A DNA stretch of 5,899 bases. Source: Treponema sp. GTDB lineage: Bacteria; Spirochaetota; Spirochaetia; Treponematales; Breznakiellaceae. The translations under genes and the position numbers were made by a program. How positions within the stretch are numbered: the stretch's first letter is position 1; each line of letters starts with the position of its first letter. Below are positions 1-5,378 of this stretch, piece by piece. The stretch covers positions 1 through 5,899 of the forward strand of contig JAITFA010000202.1 in NCBI GenBank assembly GCA_031281685.1, in the 5' to 3' direction. Under the pieces are notes generated by a model. It did no database searches, was not told where the DNA came from, and saw only the letters and a program-made list of their open reading frames with translations.

Positions 1-77
1 CTTGTAGTATAGACGTACTGTATTCATCTTTGCCGCTTCCAGCCGGTGAGTTGGTAGAGATACTCTCTGTATCCCAT
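1..77 (-). pseudogene. Possible decayed N-terminus of an IS21-type transposase (istA-like)
   Basis: On the minus strand a short frame starts with ATG at 77 and gives MGYREYLYQLTGWKRQR before a TGA at 24-26. The -1 frame overlaps that stop (ATGA) and continues to the window edge as MNTVRLYYK. Joined by one frameshift, LTGWKRQR-MNTVRLYYK resembles the recognition-helix end of IstA-type HTH domains, which often read (S/R)NTVR(R/K)Y. The fragment sits immediately inside repeated terminal sequences (107-180), where istA would be expected to begin in an IS21-family element. The resemblance is from memory, the stretch is very short, and most of the gene would lie outside the window, so it could be chance. 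Confidence 0.28.
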
Positions 78-106
78 AGATAACATTAAAACTTTTGCAC
101 TCAAAA

Positions 107-180
107 TCCGACTTTGCGTGAAAATTATAACTTTAAGAATCCGACTTTGCGTGAAAATTTGTCCGACTTTGCATGAAATG
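107..180. repeat. Three spaced copies of a ~20-bp direct repeat (TCCGACTTTGCGTGAAAATT)
   Basis: Copies lie at 107-126, 140-159 and 162-180. The first two are identical over 20 bases. The third changes GCGTG to GCATG and diverges in its last bases (GAAATG instead of GAAAATT). Start-to-start spacing is 33 and 22 bp, so this is not a simple tandem array. The pattern suits multiple transposase-binding sites at the end of an insertion sequence; an alternative is a cluster of binding sites for a host regulator. Confidence 0.85.
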
Positions 181-185
181 TTACA

Positions 186-470
186 TACTGACTCACGGCT
201 CTGACACTCACGTCTGACACCCATGTCTCTGGCACCAACGGCACTGACACTCACATCTGACATCTGGCACCAACCTCACCCATGTCTGACACCTGACTTA
301 TGTCTCTGATACCAACGGCTTTGGCACCAATGTCTCTGGCACCAACCTCACCCATGTCTGACACCTGACTTATGTCTCTGGCACTCACGTCTGACGCCCT
401 GACCCATGGCTCTAGCGCCCATGTCTCTGACACTCACGCCTGACACCAACATCCGGCTATGCCTATGTCA
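186..470. repeat. Degenerate short-unit repeat field with an exact 46-bp direct repeat
   Basis: The stretch is built from variants of short words such as CTGACACTCACG, CCATGTCTCTGGCAC and CAACGGCTTTGGCAC, often about 15 bp apart. Within it, 263-308 and 335-380 are identical over 46 bases, offset by 72 bp (a multiple of three). On the minus strand a 60-codon frame (433 to 251) reads through it and contains the peptide RDISQVSDMGEVGAR twice, but that frame ends without any domain and has no ribosome site I would trust. I regard it as a repeat field whose open frame follows from the repeat length, not as a real gene. There is no other gene in 1-677. Confidence 0.75.
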
Positions 471-489
471 GACTCCTTCGGGGTGTAGG

Positions 490-590
490 CTAGACCCCGA
501 AAGGGGTTCAAGCTAGACCCCGAAAGGGTGTAGGCTAGACCCCGAAAGGGTGTAGGCTAGACCCCGAAGGGGTTCAAGCTAGACCCCGAA
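490..590. repeat. 22-bp tandem array with palindromic CCCCGAA(A)GGGG cores
   Basis: CTAGACCCCGAA begins at 490, 513, 535, 557 and 579, giving periods of 23, 22, 22 and 22 bp. A partial unit, CCTTCGGGGTGTAGG, precedes it at 475-489. Linkers alternate between GTGTAGG and GTTCAAG types. Each unit can fold into a small hairpin: CCC(C)-GAAA-GGG(G) on the plus strand, and C(UUCG)G- or UUUCG-capped stems on the minus strand. The period is not a multiple of three and the minus strand contains repeated TAG, so it is not coding. It lies 88 bp past the era stop codon on the era transcript side. Confidence 0.9.
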
Positions 591-677
591 GAGTAAGTAA
601 TAGCATTGACGAGGAAGACGCATAGTCTGAACATTCCCCGCGTGTCAGGGAACTGAAAGAGCTGCCGCTGTTAATCC

Positions 678-1592
678 CTAGCGATCAATGAGTCGCCGCA
701 ATAAGTGGTCGTTGTGCCGCCATGAGGGGGAGCTTTTGACGCGCAGGTCAAGTTCAACCTTCCAGTCAAAAATACGGTTCAGGTCTTTCTCGGCGGCGAG
801 CCGGATCGCCTTGATCATGGCGCCACCCTTGCCAACCACCATACCTTTTTGGGACTCCCGTTCCGTAATAATGAAGGCGCGTACCCAGAGCTTCTTTTTA
901 TCACTTGCATCTATATCAATCAGTTCCGCGTCCGCCACTTCAACATAGAGGGCGTGGGGCAGTTCCTCGCGCAGGCGGTTGATAGCCTTCTCGCGGATTA
1001 GCTCGGCGATACGGAAGTTTATGTCCTGATCCGTGTAGTAATCGTCCGGGTAAAAGGACTGGCCCTCAACAGCCATCGAAAAAAGGCAGGTCAATAGCGG
1101 CTCAAGACCGTCGTTTTTCAGGGCGGAGACTTGGAAACAATGCGATTCATCAAGACCGGGCAAGCGTTCCCTCAGAAAGGCGCGGTATTGCTCATAGTCC
1201 GCGCCGTCGGCGTCCATCTTGTTCACCACCGCAACGGTACGCGCAGCCATTGTCCCAAGACGGGCGGCAACTGCTTCCTCTTCGGGACCCGGGGCGCGAG
1301 AGGCGTCCAGCACATAGAGCGCAATGTCCACTTCCTCAAGGGCGCGGTCAGATACCTCAATCAGCTTCCGGTTCAGCTTGCGCTCAGACTTGTGCCGGCC
1401 CGGAGTATCCACAAACACAATCTGCCCCTCACTCCGGTTCACAATGCCGCGTATGGCGTTCCGCGTGGTCTGAGGCACGGCGCTCACAATGGCGACTTTC
1501 TGGCCGCAGAGCTGGTTCACGAGCGTGGATTTGCCCACTGAGGGGCGGCCAATCACCGCGACAAAGGCGGCTTTTTTTACCGAATCGCTCAT
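678..1592 (-). CDS. era: GTPase Era, ribosome small-subunit assembly factor
   Basis: Era is a GTPase that binds the 3' end of 16S rRNA and helps mature the 30S subunit in the cytoplasm. This 304-residue protein has the normal family length and both domains. In the G domain, G1 is GRPSVGKS at 15-22, G2 is QTTR at 41-44, G3 is DTPG at 62-65, G4 is NKMD at 124-127 and G5 is SAL at 156-158. The C-terminal type II KH domain carries ERESQKGMVVGKGG, with GKGG at 254-257, followed by IKAIRLAAE. The ATG at 1592 gives the expected short lead before strand 1. It lies 4 bp after the stop of the upstream PtsN-like gene, with no clear Shine-Dalgarno sequence, so coupled translation from that gene is likely. 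Nothing is truncated or missing. No strong terminator follows, only a weak stem and then the 22-bp hairpin array. Confidence 0.97.
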   Translation of the reverse strand: MSDSVKKAAFVAVIGRPSVGKSTLVNQLCGQKVAIVSAVPQTTRNAIRGIVNRSEGQIVFVDTPGRHKSERKLNRKLIEVSDRALEEVDIALYVLDASRAPGPEEEAVAARLGTMAARTVAVVNKMDADGADYEQYRAFLRERLPGLDESHCFQVSALKNDGLEPLLTCLFSMAVEGQSFYPDDYYTDQDINFRIAELIREKAINRLREELPHALYVEVADAELIDIDASDKKKLWVRAFIITERESQKGMVVGKGGAMIKAIRLAAEKDLNRIFDWKVELDLRVKSSPSWRHNDHLLRRLIDR

Positions 1593-1596
1593 AAGT

Positions 1597-2259
1597 TCAT
1601 AAACAGTGCTGACTTTTCAGGAGCAGCTCATACGCCGCCTGCGCATCTTGCGCGGCAAGCAACTCAGCGCGAAACATGGGGTTTTTGAACCGCGCGCTAA
1701 AAAACGAAATGGTTTGCAGGTAATAGTCCCGCTGCTTGTAGGCTGCGGCAATCATCAGAATCAACCGCACCGGTTCGTCGTCAAGCGGCTTAAAGTCAAC
1801 AATGTCAGTACGACTGATACCAATGGAAACAACAAGGTCAGTAACTGACGAGAGCCGGACGTGGGGAACGGCAATGCCCCGTCCAATCGCGGTACTCATC
1901 AGCTCTTCCCGTTTGAATATCTCCTTGGCAAGCTCCTGGGCGTTTTTAACCTGCGGTAACTGGGCTAACTTATCCACCATTGCCAAAAGCGCGTCATGCT
2001 TGGACAAGTTATTGAGAAACAGAATACGATCAGGGGAAACAATAGTCTCAAGCTGGACTACTGACGACCTTTGCGGAGGTTTGCTGGCGGTAAGCCGGTC
2101 ATTAACCCAATGTTCAATTTCACTTTTTTTGAAACGCCAGACCGTTCCAATCTTTCCCGCAGGAATCTCCCCTTTCTGCGCCCAGTCGTAGACTGTTCGC
2201 TCAGAAACGCGCAGGTATTTAGCAACTTCTTCAATTGTAAGGATATCACCTTCAAACAT
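1597..2259 (-). CDS. HTH (excisionase-type) – PTS EIIA domain fusion, PtsN-like
   Basis: A 220-residue two-domain protein. Residues about 5-54 form an excisionase/MerR-like HTH_17 domain (LTIEEVAKYLRVSERTVYDWAQ, then KIGTVWRFKKSEIEHW). Residues about 70-216 form a PTS EIIA type 2 (fructose/nitrogen) domain. The phosphorylatable histidine is His133 in GRGIAVPHVR, after the usual STAIG. EIIANtr proteins accept phosphate from NPr/HPr and act as regulators more than as sugar transporters. The attached HTH suggests that phosphorylation state controls DNA binding, which is inference. Plain PtsN is about 150-160 residues, so the extra length is the HTH. AGGAG (minus strand, 2265-2269) lies 5 bp before the ATG and supports this start. 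It is the first gene of a two-gene unit with era. Its upstream region is occupied by a tnpB remnant, so the promoter may lie inside or beyond mobile DNA. Confidence 0.9.
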   Translation of the reverse strand: MFEGDILTIEEVAKYLRVSERTVYDWAQKGEIPAGKIGTVWRFKKSEIEHWVNDRLTASKPPQRSSVVQLETIVSPDRILFLNNLSKHDALLAMVDKLAQLPQVKNAQELAKEIFKREELMSTAIGRGIAVPHVRLSSVTDLVVSIGISRTDIVDFKPLDDEPVRLILMIAAAYKQRDYYLQTISFFSARFKNPMFRAELLAAQDAQAAYELLLKSQHCL

Positions 2260-2261
2260 GA

Positions 2262-2270
2262 CCGCTCCTT
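2262..2270 (-). promoter_or_regulatory. Ribosome binding site of the PtsN-like gene
   Basis: The minus strand reads AAGGAGCGG just before GTC-ATG, with the AGGAG core 5 bp from the start codon. This fixes the start at 2259 and rules out internal alternatives. I saw no convincing -35/-10 pair between this site and the tnpB remnant. Confidence 0.75.
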
Positions 2271-2293
2271 TATGTTTAATATGGCGTCAGCAA

Positions 2294-2314
2294 CCCCACG
2301 CCTAAAGCCACGGG
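2294..2314 (-). repeat. Imperfect right-end hairpin of an IS200/IS605-superfamily element
   Basis: On the minus strand the end of the tnpB frame runs into CCCGTGGC-TTTA-GGCGTGGGG and then GGTTGCTGACG (to about 2285). A subterminal palindrome that overlaps the tnpB stop codon and is followed by GTTGCTGAC is the arrangement of the right end of IS1341/IS605-like elements. The stem here is degraded: it needs two G-T pairs and has one G-G mismatch, so it is probably no longer a good substrate for TnpA. Confidence 0.6.
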
Positions 2315-2601
2315 CTTGTAGCCTGGGCTGATCGCTCGGCTTGCTCTACAAGGTTTCTGCTTCTTCCCGTTTCCGGTATTTCCACAGCGGTTTCGCCATC
2401 GTAGCCAAAAGCCAGAGCCTCCATGTCCACAGACCTTAATTCCCCGCGCCGTGCGGCTATGTCTTCGCCTAATCTTCGCAGGTTTACCGTCATACGCAGG
2501 GCTTGGCGGCTGTCTTTTAACGACTCATAGGCATTGTTCAAGAAGACCCGCGGTTCATCTGCCGGACATATTCGCGCTTTGAAGGCTCTCTGTATCTTCA
2601 T
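2302..2601 (-). pseudogene. Internally deleted tnpB (IS200/IS605, IS1341-like) remnant, 99 codons
   Basis: TnpB is the RNA-guided nuclease partner of IS200/IS605 transposons and is normally about 350-450 residues. This frame keeps the typical beginning, MKIQRAFKARICPADEPRVFLNN (compare the usual KAYKFRIYPT-EQ opening). It then jumps, at about residues 24-35, to a typical extreme C-terminal tail: VNLRRLGEDIAARRGELRSVDMEALA, then ETGRSRNLVEQA and SPWL. The whole RuvC-like catalytic core and the zinc finger are absent. The stop codon sits in the right-end hairpin, as in intact elements. The frame is still open across the deletion, which may be chance. It lies between the PtsN-like gene and cdd. 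The call rests on recalled family end sequences and no alignment was run; a small unrelated ORF is the alternative. Confidence 0.65.
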
Positions 2602-2686
2602 GGGTGTAGTCTAAGCTATCCTTAATCTAAACGTCAACAATAGTTCTTCCCAAGCTATCTCTTGACTCCGCCTATCAGCGCCACTA
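2602..2686. other. Short spacer with two similar mini-palindromes
   Basis: Between cdd and the tnpB remnant, TAAGCTATCCTTA (2612-2624) and CAAGCTATCTCTTG (2651-2664) share AAGCTATC and each pairs its ends around a CTATC-type loop. On the minus strand TTGACG (2632-2637) lies between them. These could be left-end structures of the IS200/IS605-type remnant or weak signals after cdd. No T-run follows either, so I do not call a terminator. Confidence 0.35.
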
Positions 2687-3184
2687 CTACTGACGCAGAC
2701 TAGCCGCCAGCTCGTGCAGGGAGTCATAGGGATAGAGCGCGCCGATGGTGGTGTTGACCTGTTCCGCGCCGCTTCCGCCAAAACGCACCGGCGCGTCCGG
2801 CGCCATGAACTCGCTCAACACCTGCCGGCAGGCTCCGCAGGGACCAACCGGCGTTTCCGAGTCCGGCGTTGCGATTGCCAGCGCCACAAAGGAACGCCGT
2901 CCCTTGCTTACTGCCTGTACCACGGCGCTCCGTTCCGCGCAGATGGTGAGGCCAAAGGAGCGGTTCTCCACGTTACAGCCTGTATACACGCTTCCGTCAT
3001 CGGCGAGCAGAGCAGCTCCCACATGAAACTTCGAGTAAGGCGCATAGGCAAGGGCCGCGGCTTTCAGGGCTTCGTTAAACAATGCCCGCATTTGCGAATC
3101 AAGCGCGGAAGCGTTTGTTCCAGACGGCGTCTCCTCACACAGCCTTATCGGGCTTGAGTCAGGACAGCTAGTGTACTTTTCCAT
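2687..3184 (-). CDS. cdd: Cytidine deaminase
   Basis: The enzyme deaminates cytidine and deoxycytidine to uridine and deoxyuridine in pyrimidine salvage and is cytosolic and zinc-dependent. With the start at 3184 the protein has 165 residues. The substrate-binding motif YSKFHVGAAL lies at about 50-59, CNVEN at 70-74, the catalytic CAE at 82-84 (zinc ligand Cys82, proton-shuttle Glu84), and PCGACRQVLSEF supplies the other two zinc cysteines, Cys116 and Cys119. LYPYDS near the C-terminus matches the family's LLPxxF region. A longer frame opens at 3277, but AGGAGG sits 7 bp before the ATG at 3184, which decides the start. Homotetrameric CDAs are usually 130-140 residues. The extra is an N-terminal polar stretch of about 30 residues before the first helix, of unknown role. 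It is transcribed away from the metal-uptake operon. Confidence 0.95.
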   Translation of the reverse strand: MEKYTSCPDSSPIRLCEETPSGTNASALDSQMRALFNEALKAAALAYAPYSKFHVGAALLADDGSVYTGCNVENRSFGLTICAERSAVVQAVSKGRRSFVALAIATPDSETPVGPCGACRQVLSEFMAPDAPVRFGGSGAEQVNTTIGALYPYDSLHELAASLRQ

Positions 3185-3191
3185 GTTCTTT

Positions 3192-3197
3192 CCTCCT
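3192..3197 (-). promoter_or_regulatory. Strong Shine-Dalgarno site of cdd
   Basis: The minus strand reads AGGAGG, a full match to the anti-SD core, 7 bp upstream of the ATG at 3184. It chooses this start over the upstream in-frame ATGs at 3277 and 3223, which would put the site inside the coding region. Confidence 0.85.
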
Positions 3198-3261
3198 AAA
3201 ACAGTATACCTCAATACCTTGTTCATTGCGCATGGGTGCCAGACGTCATTGATTGCCAATA

Positions 3262-3282
3262 TGAAAAATGTTTCCATTTTCA
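3262..3282. promoter_or_regulatory. Candidate Fur/Zur-type operator palindrome
   Basis: TGAAAAATG-TTTC-CATTTTCA is an inverted repeat with one extra A in the left arm. It is AT-rich and about 20 bp long, like operators of Fur-superfamily regulators. It ends 2 bp before the -35 box of the promoter that drives the adjacent Fur-family gene and lies in the divergent region with cdd. Function is inferred from position and symmetry. It does not match a textbook Fur or Zur consensus exactly. Confidence 0.45.
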
Positions 3283-3284
3283 GA

Positions 3285-3313
3285 TTGACGCTTTATCCTT
3301 GTTAAGCTACTAT
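3285..3313 (+). promoter_or_regulatory. Sigma-70-type promoter of the zur-metal-uptake operon
   Basis: TTGACG at 3285-3290 matches the -35 consensus at five of six positions. A 17-bp spacer leads to TACTAT at 3308-3313, which matches TATAAT at four of six. The expected transcription start, about 6-9 bp past the -10 box, falls at 3319-3322, on or next to the A of the regulator's ATG (3320). The mRNA would thus have little or no 5' leader, consistent with the absence of a Shine-Dalgarno sequence before that ATG. Confidence 0.6.
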
Positions 3314-3319
3314 CAAGCT

Positions 3320-3748
3320 ATGGCATACACACGTCCCGCGAACTATAAGACTCGCCAGAGTCAGCGCGTTCTTGACTACATGGCTTCTCTGGGAGACCGC
3401 CATGTTACGGTGAGCCAAATTGCGCAGCACTTCATCCATGAGGGCGCGGCTATCGGGCAAACCACCATTTACCGCCAGCTTGAGAAGCTGGTGAGTCTCG
3501 GCAGCATAAGGAAGTACACACACGGAGAGGGTGACGGCGCCTGCTACCAGTATGTAGCAAACAGCGCCTGCGTCGAGCATTTCCATCTCAAGTGCGAAGA
3601 CTGCGGGGAACTCATCCACCTTGACTGCGAGTTGCTGGATGAAATCAAGCGGCATCTCCTCACTGAGCATGAGTTCCAAATCAATGCGCTCAAAACAGTG
3701 TTCTACGGGAAATGTGGAAAATGCCGTCAAAAGGAGTTAAAAAAATGA
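3320..3748 (+). CDS. Fur-family metal-responsive repressor, probably Zur
   Basis: A 142-residue Fur-superfamily protein. The N-terminal winged helix covers about 10-80, with TVSQIAQHF and the recognition helix region IGQTTIYRQLEKLVSLGSIRKY. The C-terminal dimerisation domain begins with HFHLKCEDCGELIHLDC. Structural zinc cysteines are visible as two CxxC pairs, Cys92/Cys95 and Cys132/Cys135. Candidate sensory-site ligands include His87, His89, His100 and His117. Family members use such sites to sense Fe, Zn, Mn or peroxide. Zinc is favoured because the gene overlaps a ZnuA-like gene, but Fur or PerR specificity cannot be excluded. An in-frame ATG at 3236 would add 28 non-homologous residues and place the promoter inside the gene, so I chose MAYTRP at 3320. 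The TGA shares ATGA with the next start codon. Confidence 0.87.
   Translation: MAYTRPANYKTRQSQRVLDYMASLGDRHVTVSQIAQHFIHEGAAIGQTTIYRQLEKLVSLGSIRKYTHGEGDGACYQYVANSACVEHFHLKCEDCGELIHLDCELLDEIKRHLLTEHEFQINALKTVFYGKCGKCRQKELKK
3732..3736 (+). promoter_or_regulatory. Ribosome binding site of the substrate-binding protein gene
   Basis: AGGAG inside the last codons of the regulator lies 8 bp before the ATG at 3745. It decides in favour of MKQWCIG over the upstream in-frame ATGs at 3712 and 3721, and yields a proper signal peptide. Confidence 0.8.
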
Positions 3749-4677
3749 AACAATGGTGTATCGGGGCGCTTATGTTACTGACGCTTATGTCAGTGGAAGC
3801 GCGGGCAAAACAGGACGCCGTTCCTGCTGGCCATCTTAGTGTGGTAACAGCGGTGTTTCCGGCGTATGACTTTGTACGGGAAATCGCCGGAAGCGATGTC
3901 AGCGTGTCTATACTGCTGCCGCCGGGGATGGAGAGTCATTCGTTTGAGCCAACGCCGCAGGATATCGTCAGGATACAGAACAGCGCCCTCTTCATCTGTG
4001 TTGGCGGCGAGTCTGAATCATGGGTTGAGCGGGTGCTTTCGTCAATGGATACAAGCAGGATGCGGATTGTGCGGATGATAGATTGTGTGCAAGCCTTAGA
4101 AGAGGAAGTGGTCGAGGGGATGCAAGTGGAGGAGGAAGAGGAGGAGCTTGCCTATGATGAACACGTCTGGACCTCGCCGCGTAATGCTGTGCGTATTGTG
4201 GAGCAAATCACTGCCGCGCTTGTGGCGCTGGATACGCAAAACGCCGCCGCCTATCAGCAGCGTACTGCCGCCTATCTCGCTGAGCTGGAAACGCTTGACG
4301 CGGTGTTTCGTAACGCAGCCGCAAGCGGAACCCGCAAAACCATTGTGTTTGGCGACCGTTTCCCCTTTCGTTACCTTGCCGAAGAATACGGTCTTTCATA
4401 CTTTGCCGCCTTCCCCGGCTGCTCCACTGAAACCGAGGCAAGCGCCGCGACTGTAGCCTTCCTCATCAGAAAGATACGGGAAGAACACATACCAGTTATT
4501 TTTCATATAGAACTGTCGAATGAGCGCATGGCTGACATGATTAGCGAGGAAACCGGAGCGGCAAAACGTTTGTTACACGCCTGTCACAACATCTCAAAGC
4601 GCGACTTTGATCAGGGGCGTACCTATCTGGACATTATGAATCAGAATGTGATTAACCTTAGAGAGGCGCTGCGTTGA
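3745..4677 (+). CDS. znuA: Periplasmic zinc (or Zn/Mn) ABC transporter substrate-binding protein, ZnuA-like
   Basis: A 310-residue cluster A-I (ZnuA/TroA-type) metal-binding protein. Residues 1-21 look like a signal peptide (KQW, a hydrophobic core, then EARA before KQD) without a lipobox, so it should be free in the periplasm. Motifs include VVTAVFPAYDFVREIAGSD, GMESHSFEPTPQD with ligand His65, DEHVWTSPRNA with ligand His140, and NQNVINLREAL at the end. Between the two histidines sits an acid-rich loop (about 118-138, including EEEEEE at 129-134) in place of the His-rich loop of many ZnuA proteins. The third family histidine (HDAFxY) is absent: this region reads GDRFPFRYLAEEYGL, so Asp204 or the downstream Cys226 (FPGCSTETE) may contribute. 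Its start overlaps the regulator stop and its stop overlaps the ATPase start, so translation is probably coupled. Zinc is more likely than manganese, but the metal is inferred. Confidence 0.9.
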   Translation: MKQWCIGALMLLTLMSVEARAKQDAVPAGHLSVVTAVFPAYDFVREIAGSDVSVSILLPPGMESHSFEPTPQDIVRIQNSALFICVGGESESWVERVLSSMDTSRMRIVRMIDCVQALEEEVVEGMQVEEEEEELAYDEHVWTSPRNAVRIVEQITAALVALDTQNAAAYQQRTAAYLAELETLDAVFRNAAASGTRKTIVFGDRFPFRYLAEEYGLSYFAAFPGCSTETEASAATVAFLIRKIREEHIPVIFHIELSNERMADMISEETGAAKRLLHACHNISKRDFDQGRTYLDIMNQNVINLREALR

Positions 4678-5378
4678 CCCTTATCGCCTGCAAAGACGCG
4701 GCTTTTGCGTATGATGGAAACATTGTTATAAAAAACCTTAGTTTCGAGGTTGGAACTGGCGACTATCTCTGCGTGGTTGGGGAGAATGGTTCCGGCAAAA
4801 GCACCCTCATCAAGGGCTTGCTTGGTCTTCTGCCGCCGCACGCTGGAAGCGTGGTGTGGGGAGACGTGAAACACAACGAGATCGGTTATCTTCCCCAGTA
4901 CAAGGCTGCGCGCAAGGACTTCCCCGCGTCGGTGTCAGAGGTAGTTCTTTCAGGCAGACAGGGCGGGCGAGGCGTATTGCCGTTTTATTCCAGACAGGAC
5001 AAGGCTATTGCCGCCGAGAACCTTGAGCGGCTCGGCATCGCCGGTCTGCGAAAAAAGTGTTACCGCGAACTGTCCGGCGGTCAGCAGCAGCGGGTACTGC
5101 TTGCCCGTGCGCTTTGCGCGTCGCGGAAGCTGTTGCTTCTGGACGAACCGGCTTCGGGCCTTGATCCGCTTATCAGCGTGGAACTGTATCGTCTTATCGC
5201 CAAAATCAACCGCGAAACCAGCGTTGCGATTGTCATGGTATCGCATGACATCAAGAGCGCTGTGGAGAACGCGAAACGCATTCTCCACGTCAAGCACGAG
5301 CAGCTCTTTCTGGGAAGCCCCGATGAATACCAAGGCTCAGCGATAGGAAAAGAATTTTTGAACGCAAGCAGCGAATGA
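4674..5378 (+). CDS. znuC: Metal ABC transporter ATP-binding protein, ZnuC-like
   Basis: A 234-residue single-domain ABC ATPase that should power metal import from the cytoplasmic face. Walker A is GENGSGKST at 36-44, the Q-loop is YLPQ with Gln75, the signature LSGGQQQR is at 133-140, Walker B LLLLDEP is at 153-159, the D-loop SGLD is at 161-164 and the H-loop is His191 in MVSHD. All catalytic elements are intact. The start is TTG at 4674, sharing TTGA with the upstream stop. GAGAGG at 4661-4666 is 7 bp upstream and a reasonable ribosome site. No other start keeps the first beta strand (LIACKDAAFAY). In this family the permease gene usually follows directly. Here none is seen, so the transporter is incomplete as far as the window shows. 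Confidence 0.92.
   Translation: MTLIACKDAAFAYDGNIVIKNLSFEVGTGDYLCVVGENGSGKSTLIKGLLGLLPPHAGSVVWGDVKHNEIGYLPQYKAARKDFPASVSEVVLSGRQGGRGVLPFYSRQDKAIAAENLERLGIAGLRKKCYRELSGGQQQRVLLARALCASRKLLLLDEPASGLDPLISVELYRLIAKINRETSVAIVMVSHDIKSAVENAKRILHVKHEQLFLGSPDEYQGSAIGKEFLNASSE

Larger units (their letters stand above)
1..185 (-). mobile_element. Candidate terminal segment of an IS21-family insertion sequence, running off the left edge
   Basis: Read on the minus strand from 185, the sequence begins TGTAACATTTCATGC and carries three copies of a roughly 20-bp repeat before a possible transposase start at 77. IS21-family ends are known for a TG...CA boundary and for several internal terminal repeats near each end, so the organisation fits. 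What is seen is the TG boundary, the triple repeat and the truncated frame. The family assignment is inference. The other end and any target duplication lie outside the window. The base-composition style changes at 186, where a different repeat field begins, which supports a boundary there. Confidence 0.35.

Noticed and set aside
24..263. 79-codon minus-strand ORF as a gene
   Set aside because: It crosses the candidate IS terminus and the repeat field, has no domain and no credible ribosome site. Only its last 17 codons are discussed, as a possible transposase fragment.
490..590. CRISPR array
   Set aside because: The repeats are directly adjacent, with no unique spacers of 25-40 bp and no cas genes. 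It is a plain tandem repeat.
634..652. Rho-independent terminator of era (TTCCC ... GGGAA)
   Set aside because: Only a 5-bp stem with a long loop and no T-run on the transcript side.
688..1594. Plus-strand ORFs of 86-136 codons opposite era
   Set aside because: They are antisense frames of a complete era gene and lack any recognisable motif.
3202..3207. TATACT on the minus strand as the -10 box of cdd
   Set aside because: The transcription start would fall within the AGGAGG ribosome site, and no -35 element lies at proper spacing.
3185..3277. Upstream extension of cytidine deaminase to an ATG at 3277 (31 more residues)
   Set aside because: AGGAGG lies 7 bp before the ATG at 3184 and would be inside the longer gene. 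The added residues do not resemble the family.
3236..3319. Upstream start for the Fur-family regulator at 3236
   Set aside because: It would bury a good -35/-10 pair and a palindrome inside coding sequence and add 28 residues not typical of the family. Normal length is obtained from 3320.
4208..5333. ORFs antisense to or out of frame with znuA and znuC
   Set aside because: They overlap intact, motif-complete genes and show only composition-driven openness.
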